Source of the DNA: Areca catechu
Lineage: Eukaryota; Streptophyta; Magnoliopsida; Arecales; Arecaceae
Direction of reading: 5' to 3'
Assembly (NCBI GenBank): GCA_021397845.1
Contig: CM038038.1
Coordinates: 56,414,748-56,478,747, forward strand
Length of the DNA: 64,000 nt
The number at the start of each line of letters is the position of its first letter. Position 1 is the first letter of the stretch. This document shows, in pieces, positions 54,217 to 64,000 of this stretch. The notes under the pieces were generated by a model, which was given only the letters and a program-made list of their open reading frames with translations, ran no database searches and had not been told where the DNA came from. Made by a program: the position numbers and the translations under genes.

Positions 54217-54974
54217 TTATACTTCCTTCTTGCAAGTTGGATGCCTCATAGTCCGAAGTGCTTGTATCTTCTCTGGATTAGCTTCTATTCCTCGCTTGGT
54301 AACCAAGTATCCCTGGAACTTTCCAGAAGTTATGCCGAAGATGCACTTAGTTGGATTCAATCTCATCTGATGGCACCTAAGAGCATCAAAAGATTCTCTC
54401 AAATATGCAATATGATCGGGCCTATGAAGACTTTTCACTATCATATCGTCAACATAAGCTTCTATATTTCTTCCAATCTGATTTCTGAAAACTTTATTAA
54501 TGAGCCTTTGGAAAGTCGCCCCAACATTCTTCAGACCAAATGGCATCACCTTATAACAGTAAAGCCCCTTTTCTGTAACAAAAGCAGTTTTCTCTTCATC
54601 TTCAGGATCTATTCGGATTTGGTTATAACCTGAGAAGGCATCCATGAAGCTCAACAATTTATGACTAGCCGTAGCATCAACTAGCTGATCAATTTTTGGC
54701 AATGGGAAACTGTCCTTTGGACATGCTTTATTGAGATTAGTATAATCTATACAAATTCTCCATTTGCCATTTGATTCTTCACCATAACCATATTTGCAAG
54801 CCAACTTGGATATTGAACTTCTCTAATGAAGTTAGCTTCGAGCAATTTGGTAACTTCTTCATCAATAACCTTCAACCTTTCAGGAGCAAAATTTCTCTTC
54901 TTCTGCCGAATAGGTTTGTAGTTGGGAGAAACTTCCAGGTGATGCATAATCACATCAGATGGGATTCCAGGCAT
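54217..54974 (-). pseudogene. Element T reverse transcriptase
   Basis: Two overlapping minus-strand frames, 54747-54974 (HHLEVSPNYKPIRQKKR) and 54217-54804, the latter with KWRICIDYTNLNKACPKD, LSFMDAFSGYNQI, VMPFGLKNVGATFQRL and AYVDDMIVKS. The catalytic YVDD is intact and the sequence is typical of Tat elements. One frame change near 54780 separates the parts. Confidence 0.92.
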
Positions 54975-55283
54975 GTCTGAGGCTGTCCAACCAAAAATAT
55001 CAGCATTATCTCGAAGAAAGGAAATTAATTTTACCTTTGACTCTTCATCAAGTAAACTGATGATTTATAGTAGCTTAGTTGGATCATCTTCAGATAGAGG
55101 TACGAAGAGGGTTTTCTCCACTGGCTCTCCACTACCTTTGGATTCATCCCTCGGATCCAACTGATCAAGTGTTAAAGACCTGGCCACTTGTTTGTTCTGA
55201 ATCATTAAACACTGGTGAGCAATCCTTTGATCTCCCCTTACTTCTCCAATGCCCGTTCTGGTAGGGAATCGCACCAACAGATG

Positions 55284-55607
55284 TTATGTAGAAACATTGG
55301 CTCTGAATTTGTTCAATGCTGGACATCCCAATATTGCATTATAAGCTGAAGATGTTCTAGACATAATAAAATTGATAGGAAGAGTTCTTTGAAAGGGTTC
55401 GGACCCAAAAGTTACGGGCAAGACCATTTCGCCCTCAACCCCAACTTGATTTCTACCAAAACCAGTTATTGGAATAAGGGATCTTCGTAATTCATGTCCA
55501 AACAATCCCATTTGAAGAAAAGCATCATACAGCAACACATCAACTGAGCTTCCATTATCAATTAAAATTCTTTTTACATCAAAATTGGCTATAATAGTCG
55601 AGACCAC
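55284..55607 (-). pseudogene. Element T aspartic protease
   Basis: The minus-strand open frame has ILIDNGSSVDVLLYDAF, the protease active site with D-N-G in place of D-T/S-G, and ends in AYNAILGCPALNKF. The region 54975-55283 is the protease-RT linker with broken frames. Confidence 0.85.
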
Positions 55608-56716
55608 TACACGATCATCATGTGGAATTTGTATTCCTTGGGTATCCTCATCGGAGAAAGTAATAGAGTTTTTCCTTTGAACCTCTTCGGGACATTGTCC
55701 TCAACTTCAACATCCCATGCTGATGACCGATGAAGCATCCCAACCTCTCCATCAGTTGGCTTTTGATGAGGCAAATCAGCTTCATTGGATATTTTTGGAA
55801 GGGCAGTTACTTCGGCTTGAGACTCTAGGCGGTTGACATACTTTTCCAAATATCCTCTTTTTATCAAATCGTCGATGGCATCCCGAAGTTGGAAGCATTC
55901 TTCGGTGTTATGGCCATGATCTCGAGATATCAGCGGTACTTGCTTTTGTCCCTTGCTTTTGCAAACATCTTCAGGGGACGTAGCCTTTGAAAATATTTTT
56001 CTTTTTCAATCTCTAGTAGAATCTTTTCCATTAGGAAGTTGAGGGGTGTGTAAGCATCAAATCGGTTGTTATGCTATCTAGTCCTAGGGCTGCACTTGGG
56101 GGCCGAAGTGTTGTTAGAAGATATTGGTACGTTCGGTCCTCCGGCATTCTTCTTCTTAGAAGGAAACCTTCCTTCTACCAGTCTTCGGCTTGCTGCTTGC
56201 TCTTCAGCAGTAGCATACTTCTGAGCCCTTGCCAATAGTTTGGCATAGCTTGTTGGAATCCTTTTGTCCAGGAAAAAAGTGAACCTGGATGATTTTAAGC
56301 CTCTCTTTAAGGTAGACATGGCCACATTTTCATTTAAATTTGGAATTTCTAGAGTGGCCGAACTGAAGTGGTGGATAAATCCCTTCAAGCTTTCTCCGTC
56401 TTGTTGCTGGATAAGGAATAAACTATCAGTGTTGCGTGGCATCCTCTGGCATATCCTGAAGTGCGAGACAAATTGTCGCTCTAACTCAGCAAAGGAATGA
56501 ATTGATTTCGGGGGTAAACTCGAATACCATATTCAAGTAGATTTCTTCAAAGTGGTAGGAAAAGAAATACAATAAAGGGCATCGGTTGCTCCTTGCACAA
56601 TCATATGAGCCTTATAGCTTTCCAGATGGTTGAGAGGATCTGAAGTCCCATCATAGGCTTCTAACTGTGGGACTTGAAGTGTCTAGGAATGACTCCATCC
56701 ATAATATGATCAGAAA
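55608..56716 (-). pseudogene. gag: Element T gag, capsid and C-terminal part
   Basis: Minus-strand frames carry AYDGTSDPLNHLESYK (about 56650), SFAELERQFVSHF (about 56500), the open stretch 56074-56442 with MPRNTDSLFLIQQQDGE, and HRDHGHNTEECFQLRDA near 55900, the modified zinc-finger site of Tat gag. The 55607-55867 frame leads into the protease. Multiple stops. Gag is cut from its N-terminal part by element J at 56721. Confidence 0.85.
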
Positions 56717-56721
56717 AAGGG

Positions 56722-58186
56722 TGATGCGAGACTAATATGCATGCGATTATTTTTGTGTGTTTTATATGTGGAGTTAAGTGATTAAATCCCAAAATTGGAT
56801 CAAAATAAGTTGTAGGGAATTCTATATGAATTTTAGAAGTCAAGCATGTAGATTAGGACCTAGAAAAGTAATAAAGAAGGATCGCTGGGACTGAGAAGCA
56901 TCGATTTGGACAAGTTCTCCTATAATAAAATTACTAGTGGCCGAGGGGGTGTACCTGACAACGTCTGAAGTACCCGATGAAGATCACAGTGAAGGGATCT
57001 CTCATTCCTTGATGGATGCGGCCTGGAAAATCGAGCAAAAGACCAACGGATACCCGGCTTTCTGCACGGTGGTCCGATTGAGGCTTGGCTTGAGTCGTTG
57101 GATTCGTAGGAACTCGTGGACCTGCAAACGACCTGTTAGGGGTTAGAAAACTCACAAGAAATAAGAAAGAAGACAAAATAGCAAGGAAAAGAAAGTTTTG
57201 GAGGAGGGAGGCTAGGGCTCTAGAAGGTTGGTTGGTTGCAGGAATCTTTTGCAACACCGAGAAGAAGAAAGCACCAATAAAAACCCTTAAGCACAAAGCA
57301 GGGTAGCACAAAGCAATTGAAAAGAACTCAAGTTTTAAATTATATATCAAAATCAATCCTCATACAAGAGACTAGGGTCCTTTAAATAGACCCTTAGTCT
57401 TGGGCTCCAAGTAAGGACACATTAGTCTTTACATAAGAATCCTACTCCTACTCAAGCCCTAGCTAGAAAATAAGGAAACATTAGGTAGAAAAATCTCTAA
57501 AAATTCTCTTGACTTGGTCAACACTCCAAGGATGCCTAGGGGGGCGTGTTGGGCTTCTAGGAGCAGCAAGGGGTAGCCCCAAAGGGGCTCGGGCACATGG
57601 GCTTGGGCCTTTGGAAGCTGGGGTGGCTTGGTAGCCAGGTAGCAGGAATATTCCCTGGTATCTTGCTTCTTAAGGGCTTGGGCTTGATGCCTGGGCTTGA
57701 TTTCTTTGGGCCAGGATGCAGATGGATCTCTGGAATCATGGATGCCCTGGTCTATGAATATACTTTGGCATCTGGAAGGGAATCTGGGCATCTGGAGGGC
57801 ATCTGCAAGGAATCAGGGTTTCTGATTTCTCCTCCTAAGGTCTTCAAATCTTCAGGCTGGGTTGGACTTGGGCTAAACTTCCATATCTTCAATCTGGTTG
57901 GACTTGGTCTTCACTTGTATGATGTAGTCTTGAGTTTTCAGTGTACTTGGATAGGACTCAAAAAAAATAAAATTAGCTCAACATGAGTTGACTAGCATTA
58001 GACGAACTAGCTCAACAAGAGCTGACTAGTACAGAACTGAAATAACAACTCAAAAGACTCAAATAACAACTAAAATAGACTCTGATGGGCTAATCCCTTA
58101 TTACAGATGGACTCATAAATTATTGATCAATCCATAGAGCGTTGAAAAGCTTCTATCTTATTCTGGTGCCTCTGGTGTCCCCACCA
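56722..58186 (-). repeat. Element J 3' LTR (left)
   Basis: Starts TGATGCGAGACTAATATGC and ends GTGTCCCCACCA. A minus-strand TATA-like site appears as CCTTTAAATAGACC at about 57379. The right flank (ATTCTCCCGGGGTGGG) is the polypurine side. Confidence 0.92.
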
Positions 58187-58800
58187 ATTCTCCCGGGGTG
58201 GGAGGAACTTGACCTTGTCATGTGAAGATCAGGCTGGCTCACATATCTCTCAAGGAGGCCTTGGTTGAGGCACTGCAAGTCCTCTCGAGAAATTCATGAA
58301 TCATTTGACTCTGGCCGGCCTTACCATCGGACCAGGAAGCGTTGATAGCCACGACCCTTGGTCATGATGGCTTGATTGTCCAAGATATGCTCGATCCATT
58401 CTCCTCTCTCAGGCCAAGTTTGTTAGTGGACACTCTGAGTTAGGGTCACTCATAATAGGAGGGGATAGGTCCAAAGGCCTCACTGGTATCGCTGCCGGGT
58501 CCCTGTACTCAACCAGGTCTGTAATATTGAAGGTAGAACTAATGCCCAAATTCGAAGGCAAGTCTAACACCTAGGCATTTAATCCAACCTTCTCTATCAC
58601 ATTAAAAGGTCCAGCTTTGCGAGCTTGAAGCTTCTTTAGGCCTAAGCCTAACCAAGATAGAATCCACTACACCAAATTCTTTGGTCCATCTTCGGTCCAT
58701 CTTCGGGTATTAGCCAGTTGTTTCAAAATTAGTGCAGGTGGTGAACATGCTGGGCACATACAGACTTCTAATAGGTGATGCAAAGGACTCATACCTATAC
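58187..58800 (-). pseudogene. Element J: chromodomain and integrase C-terminus
   Basis: On the minus strand the integrase end reads KLQARKAGPFNVIEKVG and GISSTFNITDLVEYRDP (about 58620-58500), then a one-base insertion (AACTTGG where A has AACTGG), then EWIEHILDNQAIMTKGRGYQ and RFLVRW, stop, GRPESND. The chromodomain aromatic residues are visible. In the absence of the inserted T the two parts share one frame, which supports a fused ancestral protein. Confidence 0.8.
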
Positions 58801-58869
58801 CTAACAGACTCGACTATGCATTCCTATCAAAGGAATTTTTATTAAACTCTTTGGACCTAAACCTAACAG

Positions 58870-59871
58870 ATCATAGGTTCTCTAAGTTTGGCCCTAGCAA
58901 GACATGCACATGAAAACTTACAATGGGCTCCTAGCAAATTCCATAGGGTATGCCAGAAGTATAATGCAATCCTAACATGTATGATGAATGCATGTAGTAT
59001 GCTAATCTCAACTAAATAAAATCGAATGATCCTAGAAATGCTGGAAGTGTCTTGAAAGGGTAGAAAATAGGAACTGGGTTCAGAATTAGCCTGGTAGGGT
59101 GGAGAAAAAGATTCCAGGTTAGTCAGATAAAGTACGATTAAGAAGGCATGTCAGGGACTAAACCTAGACTAATGAGGCTAACCTTATGGGGTTGCGGTAT
59201 ATCTATGGGCAAGAAAAGGTCTATGCTATGGAAGGATGGGTCCATAATTTCTGGGAAGAGATCTTCAATAGGAATGGCAAGAAGGGATTCATCCTGAGGA
59301 CAATGGATTAAGTAAGCCAAATCCTCAATAAAGTATTCTAGTTCATGGAATTTAGGACTAGGCTCTACAATTTGGCTCTCCCCTATGGTTTCCTCTGGTA
59401 AGGCTCTAGCAGCAGTACCTAGTTTTCTTCCTCTAATTGTTCTTCCACTGTAATTATCGGCTGGGTATAATCAAGGACAACTAGCTCTGGATTGGTTTCT
59501 ACCTGGGTATCTACTGGGTCAGCTAATTCTAGGTCATCTATAGGTACCTCCTCTTCTCCCTCATACTCATCCACTAAGCTCGTATCAGCTTCATACACTT
59601 CTGCATTAATGTAAGCCTTGTGAATCTCAGGAATGGTTGGAGAAGGTCGGCTAGGAAAAAATTGGCTAGGTTCTGGTCTCTGATTATGGGCACTAATCCT
59701 CGTAGGTTCAGGTTGCCTAAGGGGTAGTGGCTCACTATTGGGTTCATATTTAGGGGTACTGATCCTATGGGGTTCAAATTGACTAGGGGAAGCATGACTA
59801 GTACTAGGCTGATACCTAGGGATTATGGGCTCCCTGGGCTCATAGGACAAGTGTGCAGATCTATGGGTCAT
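58870..59871 (-). pseudogene. Element J: acidic and proline-rich region
   Basis: The minus-strand open frame 59419-59871 is Pro/Ser/Glu-rich and contains ADTSLVDEYEGEEEVPIDD, which parallels DISLIDEYEEEEFED of element A. It stops at TAG 59419-59421. Further on, 59138-59320 (QDESLLAIPIEDLFPE) and the LYFWHTLWNLLGAH text near 58900 parallel the end of the A acidic ORF. The function is unknown. Confidence 0.7.
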
Positions 59872-59892
59872 GGGATTATAGGATTGGGGTCA

Positions 59893-60050
59893 TAGGATTT
59901 TGGTTCAGCTCATGGGTCTTGGGTCTACTGGACTCATGGGATATGGGTAAATAGGATCTAGAGTCATAGGATTTTGGTTCAGCTCCATGGGTCTTGGGTC
60001 TACTGGACTCATGGGATATGGGTAAATAGGATCTAGAGTCATAGGATCTA
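59893..60050 (-). repeat. 75-bp tandem repeat in J
   Basis: AGGATTTTGGTTCAGCT recurs at about 59894 and 59968, with GGATCTAGAGTCATAGGAT repeats after each. On the minus strand it encodes a repeat with DPIYPYPMSPVDPRPM between gag and the acidic region. The step of about 75 bases keeps the frame. Confidence 0.75.
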
Positions 60051-60176
60051 GGTTCATAGTTTTTGGAGTCATGAGATCTATAGGTTGTGGGTCTCTTGGA
60101 CTGATAGGACTTGGGTCGGTACTTTCTCCTTAGTTCAAGTTCATATCACTCCAGGTAGTTATGGGTTCGCGGCCTT

Positions 60177-60736
60177 CTAGCCTAAGTATTCTCTCAACAT
60201 TATCCCAGTTAAGCGGGCCTGGTGAACTAATTTAGCTTTAGTAAACTTGAACTGACATCTTTCAGAATCGAAACCCCAATTTTGTTCAAAATACTGGTCC
60301 ATATCTCTTTCCCAAGCAAGATAATCCTCACACTCAGGATCACAAAATTTAGGTGCTACCAACACAACGTGCCTAGTGGCTTTCCTAGGGTTGGGCTCCA
60401 AATAGGGGTCATGGTAAGGGGTTCTCCTAGGGTTGGGCTCCCTATATGGGTCAGAGTATTGGGTCCTCCTAGGGTTGGACTCCCTGGTTTCACTAGGTTG
60501 AGTTGGGTTGAGGCTAACGGTATTAGATCTAGTCTGGTCATATGGGTTTTCTCTAGGGTTCCTAGTCGATTGTCTATATGTTCAAACCTATGGACTAAGT
60601 GATCAAGTCTATTATGGTTTCGGGCACCAGACTGAGTTAACTGGGTCATCTGGGTAGTCATCTGGGTAGTTAACTAGGTAGTCATCTGGGCCATTTGGTC
60701 AGCAAGGGCTTTAATCTGGGCTTTAAGATTGTCCAT
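60177..60736 (-). pseudogene. gag: Element J gag
   Basis: The start is ATG at 60736 (MDNLKAQIKALADQMAQM). A TAG at 60674-60676 falls in a Thr/Gln repeat where the sister codons are CAG. Then follow a coiled-coil-like NHNRLDHLVHRFEHIDNRL, and in the frame 60177-60401 the core block DYLAWERDMDQYFEQNWG, with FTKAKLVHQARL. Homology to A gag then stops; the region up to the acidic part is the proline repeat. No zinc knuckle. Confidence 0.8.
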
Positions 60737-60879
60737 GGATTCAGGTAAAAGTGGAGATGGTGGATGACATGAAACCCTGATCTAGTGCTCATGCAAGACT
60801 CAATCAAACCAACTACAGCTTTCTAGACCTAGAGTCCAAAACTAAGTGCTCAATCAGGGTGGCAAACTAGCCTATAGTA

Positions 60880-61025
60880 ACCCTGTACTCAGCCAGGCAG
60901 GTGTAAGGGGAGTGTTAGGTCCCTGATTGCCAATCCTAGACACCAATCAGAGATTGGCCAGGTAGGCGGATCAGCACACAAGCCCTTCGGAGTGAATCCC
61001 TGAACCACCTTTTTATACACCAAGC
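60880..61025 (-). promoter_or_regulatory. Leader module with CCAAT/ATTGG hairpin, element J
   Basis: On the minus strand: GTGTATAAAAAGGTGG (about 61020), then ACCTGG, CCAAT, five bases, ATTGG and TGTCTAGG (60962 down to 60935), then GGGACCTAACACTCC. It is nearly the same as in element A. Confidence 0.6.
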
Positions 61026-61642
61026 ACAAGGCACACACAAGTTAGCTTGACACAGTGATCTAACACTTAGCCCAGACCCGACCAGTTGGTGTCCCTAGCC
61101 CACTAGGGCAAATTAAGTCTAATCAATTTTAAGTTAGGCTTGGGACCGAATGCAGGGGATGTGGTTTTGGGCTAATAAGAGGAAATCAAATCATCCCCCC
61201 ATCTGACATAGCAAGAGTACCCTTAAATGTAGATTATGCAATGATGGCAGGCAGATGATGCAAATTAGGGTTAGATGTTTTAGTAGCTTTTATATATGTA
61301 ATTTTTTTTTGGTCCTTTTGCAGAGATATGATTTGTAGCAAATGACTAATATGCTAGAAACATACTAAAAATATAAGATATGCAAAGAGATGCTAAACAA
61401 AACCCTAAACCTTCCAAAATTGTCTAGCTAAAAAAATAGAGCCAAAAATTTACTGGTTGTATTTCGGCCTACAAAACTGCATAGACTGAAACAAAATCTA
61501 AAAGAATTTTGTAAAATATTTCAAATAATGATGAATTCAGAAAAATAAATTTCAGAATTTTTAGAGTTCTAAGTAGAGAGAAATAACTAAACGATAGAGC
61601 ATATACCGACCGAAAAATTGTAGAAAACAAGCCCTAATCTAA
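61026..61642 (-). other. Element J leader
   Basis: About 0.6 kb, AT-rich, between the module and the primer site. No frame or repeat of note. Confidence 0.6.
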
Positions 61643-61654
61643 GCTCTGATACTA
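61643..61654 (-). promoter_or_regulatory. Element J primer-binding site
   Basis: GCTCTGATACTA, reverse complement TAGTATCAGAGC, one mismatch from the initiator tRNA-Met site and the same variant as in B. It is two bases from the LTR end. Confidence 0.82.
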
Positions 61655-61656
61655 GA

Positions 61657-63121
61657 TGATGCGGGACTAATATGCATGCGATTATTTTTGTGTGTTTTAT
61701 ATGTGGATTTAAGTGATTAAATCCTAAGAACTAGATCAAAATAAGTTGTAAAGAATTCTATATAAGTTTTAGAAGTCAAGCATGCAGATTAGGACCTAGA
61801 AAAGCAATAAAGAAGGATCGCTGGGGCTACGAAGCCTCGGTTTGGGCAAGTCTCCTATAATAAAATTACTGGTGGTAGAGGGGGTGTACCTGACAATGTC
61901 TGAAGTGCCTGATGAAGATTGTAGTGAAGGAATCTCTTATTCCTCAATGGATGCGGCCTGGAAAATCGAGCCAAAGTCCCGCAGATACCCGGCTTTCTGC
62001 ACGGTGGTCCGATTGAGGCTTGGCTAGAGTCATTAGATTCATAGGAACTCGGGGACCTGCAAACAACCTGTAAGGGGATAGAAAACTAACAAGGGAACAA
62101 GAAAACAAGAGAAAACATCAGGAAAAAGAAAGTTTTGGAGGAGGGCAGCTAGGGCTCTGGATGGTTGGTTGGCTGCAGGAATCTGTTGCAACACCGAGAA
62201 GAAGAAAGCACCAATAAAACCCCTTAAGCACAAAGCAGGGTAGCACAAAGCAATTGAAGAGAACTCAAGTTTTAAATCATATATCAAAATCAATCTTTAT
62301 ACAAGAGACTAGGGTCCTTTAAGTAGACCCATAGTCTTGGGCTCCAAGTAAGGACACATTAGTCTTTACATAAGAATCCTACTCCTACTCAAACCCTAGC
62401 TAGAAAATAAGGAAACATTAGGTAAAAAAATCTCTAAAAATTTTCTTGACTTGGTCAACACTCCAAGGATGCCTAGGGGGGCATGCTGGGCTTCTAGGAG
62501 CATCAAGGGGCCAGTCCAAAGGGGCTCGGGCGCATGGGCTTGGGCCTTTGGAAGCTGGGTGGCTTGGTAGCCAGGTAGCAGGAATATTCCCTGGTATCTT
62601 GCTTCTTAAGAGCTTGGGCTTGGCGCCTGGGCTTGATTTCTTCGGGCTAGGATGCAAATTGATCTCTAGAATCATGGATGCCCTGGTCTATGAATATACT
62701 TTGGCATCTAGAAGGGAATCTGGGCATCTGAGGGCATCTGCAAGGAATCAGGGTTTTTGATTTCTCCTCCTGAGGTCTTCAAATCTTCAGGCTGGGTTGG
62801 ACTTGGGCTAAACTTCCTTGTCTTCAATCTGGTTGGACTTGGTCTTCACTTGTATGATGTAGTCTTGAGTTTTCAGTGTACTTGGACAGGACTCAAAGAA
62901 AATAAAATTAGCTCAACTTGAGCTGACTTGCATTAGACTGAACTTGGTCAACATGAGCTGACTAGTACATAACTGAAATAATAACTCAAAAGATTGAAAT
63001 AACAACTAAAATGGACTTAGATGGGCTAATCCCTTATCACAGATGGACTCATAAATTATTGATCAATCCACAGAGGGTTGAAAAGCCTCTGTCTTATTCT
63101 GGTGCCTTGGTGTCCCCACCA
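61657..63121 (-). repeat. Element J 5' LTR (right)
   Basis: Starts TGATGCGGGACTAATATGC and ends GTGTCCCCACCA before AAGGG. It has the same length as the left LTR, with compensating small indels. Confidence 0.92.
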
Positions 63122-63126
63122 AAGGG

Positions 63127-63710
63127 GGTTGAGAGTTGAAGGTGATGACCTCATCGTTCCTTCACAGATCTGAAATTTTTGTAATCTGTGCATGCATGGA
63201 TTTGAGTTTTTCTTGAAATTCATAGTTGATCTCTCTCTGCCGGCTTCTTCTGGTACAAAACTTCTAGAAGAAATAGAAGGAGATTGCAGGACCCTCTTCT
63301 TCCCACCATGATCCCCTGCTTGTCGATTTGGTGGAGAAGCATAATGGCCACGATATGACCGGACTTGTAAGGAATTAGGGGTGATTTCTTGATGCTATCT
63401 TCCTTCCCTATGAGATTGATGACCGGAGGGTGAATTTGGTGGTGGATGCTGCCTTTGAGCTGCAGCCTCATGCAGGTGTTGGACAAAAGCTGTCAAGGCC
63501 TCAACCTTGTTATGAAAGTCTTCAAACTGTTGTTGCCCCACAATTATCATGGGAGGCTGCACTCCCTGATTTTTCGGGACACTACTTATAGGAGGGCCAT
63601 TCGTTGGAGGAGCGTGTTGCTCCTGGCTCGTGGAAGGATTTCGAGCTTCCCTTTCACCATTTCAGCTTAAATGGTGCTCTCCTTTGATCAAGAAAGAGGA
63701 ATTTCTGAAT
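63127..63710 (-). pseudogene. gag: Element T gag, N-terminal part
   Basis: The minus-strand frame contains FHNKVEALTAFVQHLHEAAA (about 63500-63440), a coiled-coil-like segment, then a Gln/Pro/His-rich stretch and REINYEFQEKLKSMHAQI (about 63230-63170). Stops occur near 63400 and 63170. It continues at 56716 beyond element J. This is the N-terminal part of Tat gag, which is poorly conserved. Confidence 0.65.
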
Positions 63711-63711
63711 C

Positions 63712-63731
63712 TTCCCTTCTTGGCACTAATC
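63712..63731 (-). promoter_or_regulatory. Element T primer-binding site (tRNA not identified)
   Basis: The bases next to the LTR read GATTAGTGCCAAGAAGGG on the minus strand. This is not the initiator tRNA-Met site; Tat elements use other tRNAs. I cannot assign the tRNA from memory with confidence. Confidence 0.5.
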
Positions 63732-64000
63732 TGTTGACGCTGAATCTCCACTGACCAGATAGAGTGGTTCTTCCACTGGACCGTTGTCAATCGAAACCTA
63801 CAAAATAGATCCCTGACTGGAGATTTTACGGTGGGGGACACTCCGATGCCAAAGTCAGAAGAAACTCAGGCAGCAGCAGAATGGAGAGTTTTGGGAGCAG
63901 AGAGGAAAATGAGAAACTTAAATTTCTAGGAAGAACTCAACCTACCTCGAGTGTCCCCTCTTACCAGTTTTTATAGGCTCCAACATATCTACTTGCAGTT
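63732..64000 (-). repeat. Element T right LTR, first 269 bases
   Basis: TGTTGACGCTGAATC onward matches 35314-35580. The minus-strand TATA-like site appears as TTTTTATAGG at about 63968. The rest is beyond the window. Confidence 0.9.

Larger units (their letters stand above)
56722..63121 (-). mobile_element. Element J: non-autonomous Ty3/gypsy with chromodomain
   Basis: Length is 6400 bp, with AAGGG duplicated at 56717-56721 and 63122-63126. LTRs are 1465 bp each and differ by several percent by eye. The 3.47-kb interior has gag, a proline-rich and acidic region, the integrase C-terminus and a chromodomain, the same layout as A and B. No protease, RT, RNase H or integrase core was found. Confidence 0.92.
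35314..64000 (-). mobile_element. Element T: Tat-lineage Ty3/gypsy with antisense gene, incomplete at the right
   Basis: The left LTR begins TGCTGACGCTGAATC at 35314 and the right LTR begins TGTTGACGCTGAATC at 63732. The first 270 bases of the two differ at roughly 9% of sites by eye, so T is old. Order on the minus strand is primer site, gag, protease, RT, RNase H, a second archaeal-type RNase H, integrase, repeats, then a reversed extra gene next to the 3' LTR, as known for Tat elements. It holds E, X2 and J as nested insertions; without them T is about 10.7 kb plus the missing LTR end. Confidence 0.88.

Overview
The window is plant repeat-rich heterochromatin, with no host gene that I can recognise. 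Almost every base belongs to an LTR retrotransposon or a fragment of one. The evidence for an angiosperm is initiator-tRNA-Met primer sites (TGGTATCAGAGC), plant Ty1/copia pol, chromodomain-bearing Ty3/gypsy pol, and a Tat-lineage Ty3/gypsy element with an extra RNase H and an antisense gene. A GC-rich LTR segment and the style of the LTRs suggest a monocot, but the species cannot be named from this.

Layout. 1-623 is the 3' part of an LTR (family X); a full solo copy lies at 52205-53825. 624-2311 is a diverged copia LTR. An old minus-strand copia (element C, SIRE/Maximus-like) occupies 2385-3035 and 17036-19067. It is split by element B (3041-17030, minus, duplication ACCAG), which is itself split by element A (5011-12233, plus, duplication CAAAA). 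19068-25067 is the 3' half of a plus-strand copia (D), whose LTR is split by a solo gypsy LTR, S1 (21381-23073, duplication GACAC). 25068-28530 is a minus-strand gypsy remnant, K (integrase, RNase H, RT, protease, gag). Then come three plus-strand 5' LTR plus primer-site units, each interrupted in its leader by the next: F (28536), G (32125) and H (33669). Inside H starts T, a Tat-lineage gypsy on the minus strand (35314 to beyond the window end). T carries a young copia E (35929-45835, duplication TTCAG) in its left LTR, the solo LTR X2 (duplication AATGG) between its two RNase H domains, and element J (56722-63121, minus, duplication AAGGG) in its gag.

How the pieces relate. E is the youngest: its two 2.4-kb LTRs differ at about 14 places, and it has one frameshift between integrase and RT. 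A, B and J are three copies of one non-autonomous gypsy design. Each has a capsid-like gag, an acidic/proline-rich region, the C-terminal end of integrase and a chromodomain, with no protease, RT, RNase H or integrase core. Their internal regions are all about 3.5 kb. They must have been moved by enzymes supplied in trans.

The signals most worth a second look are four. First, a leader module shared by gypsy (A, B, J) and copia (E, F) elements holds a short hairpin whose paired bases change together. Second, LTR ends in A and S1 have grown by tandem units that each contain a primer-binding site. Third, the RT-less Gag-to-chromodomain architecture recurs in three copies. Fourth, an intron-containing antisense gene with its own promoter-like sequence lies inside T.
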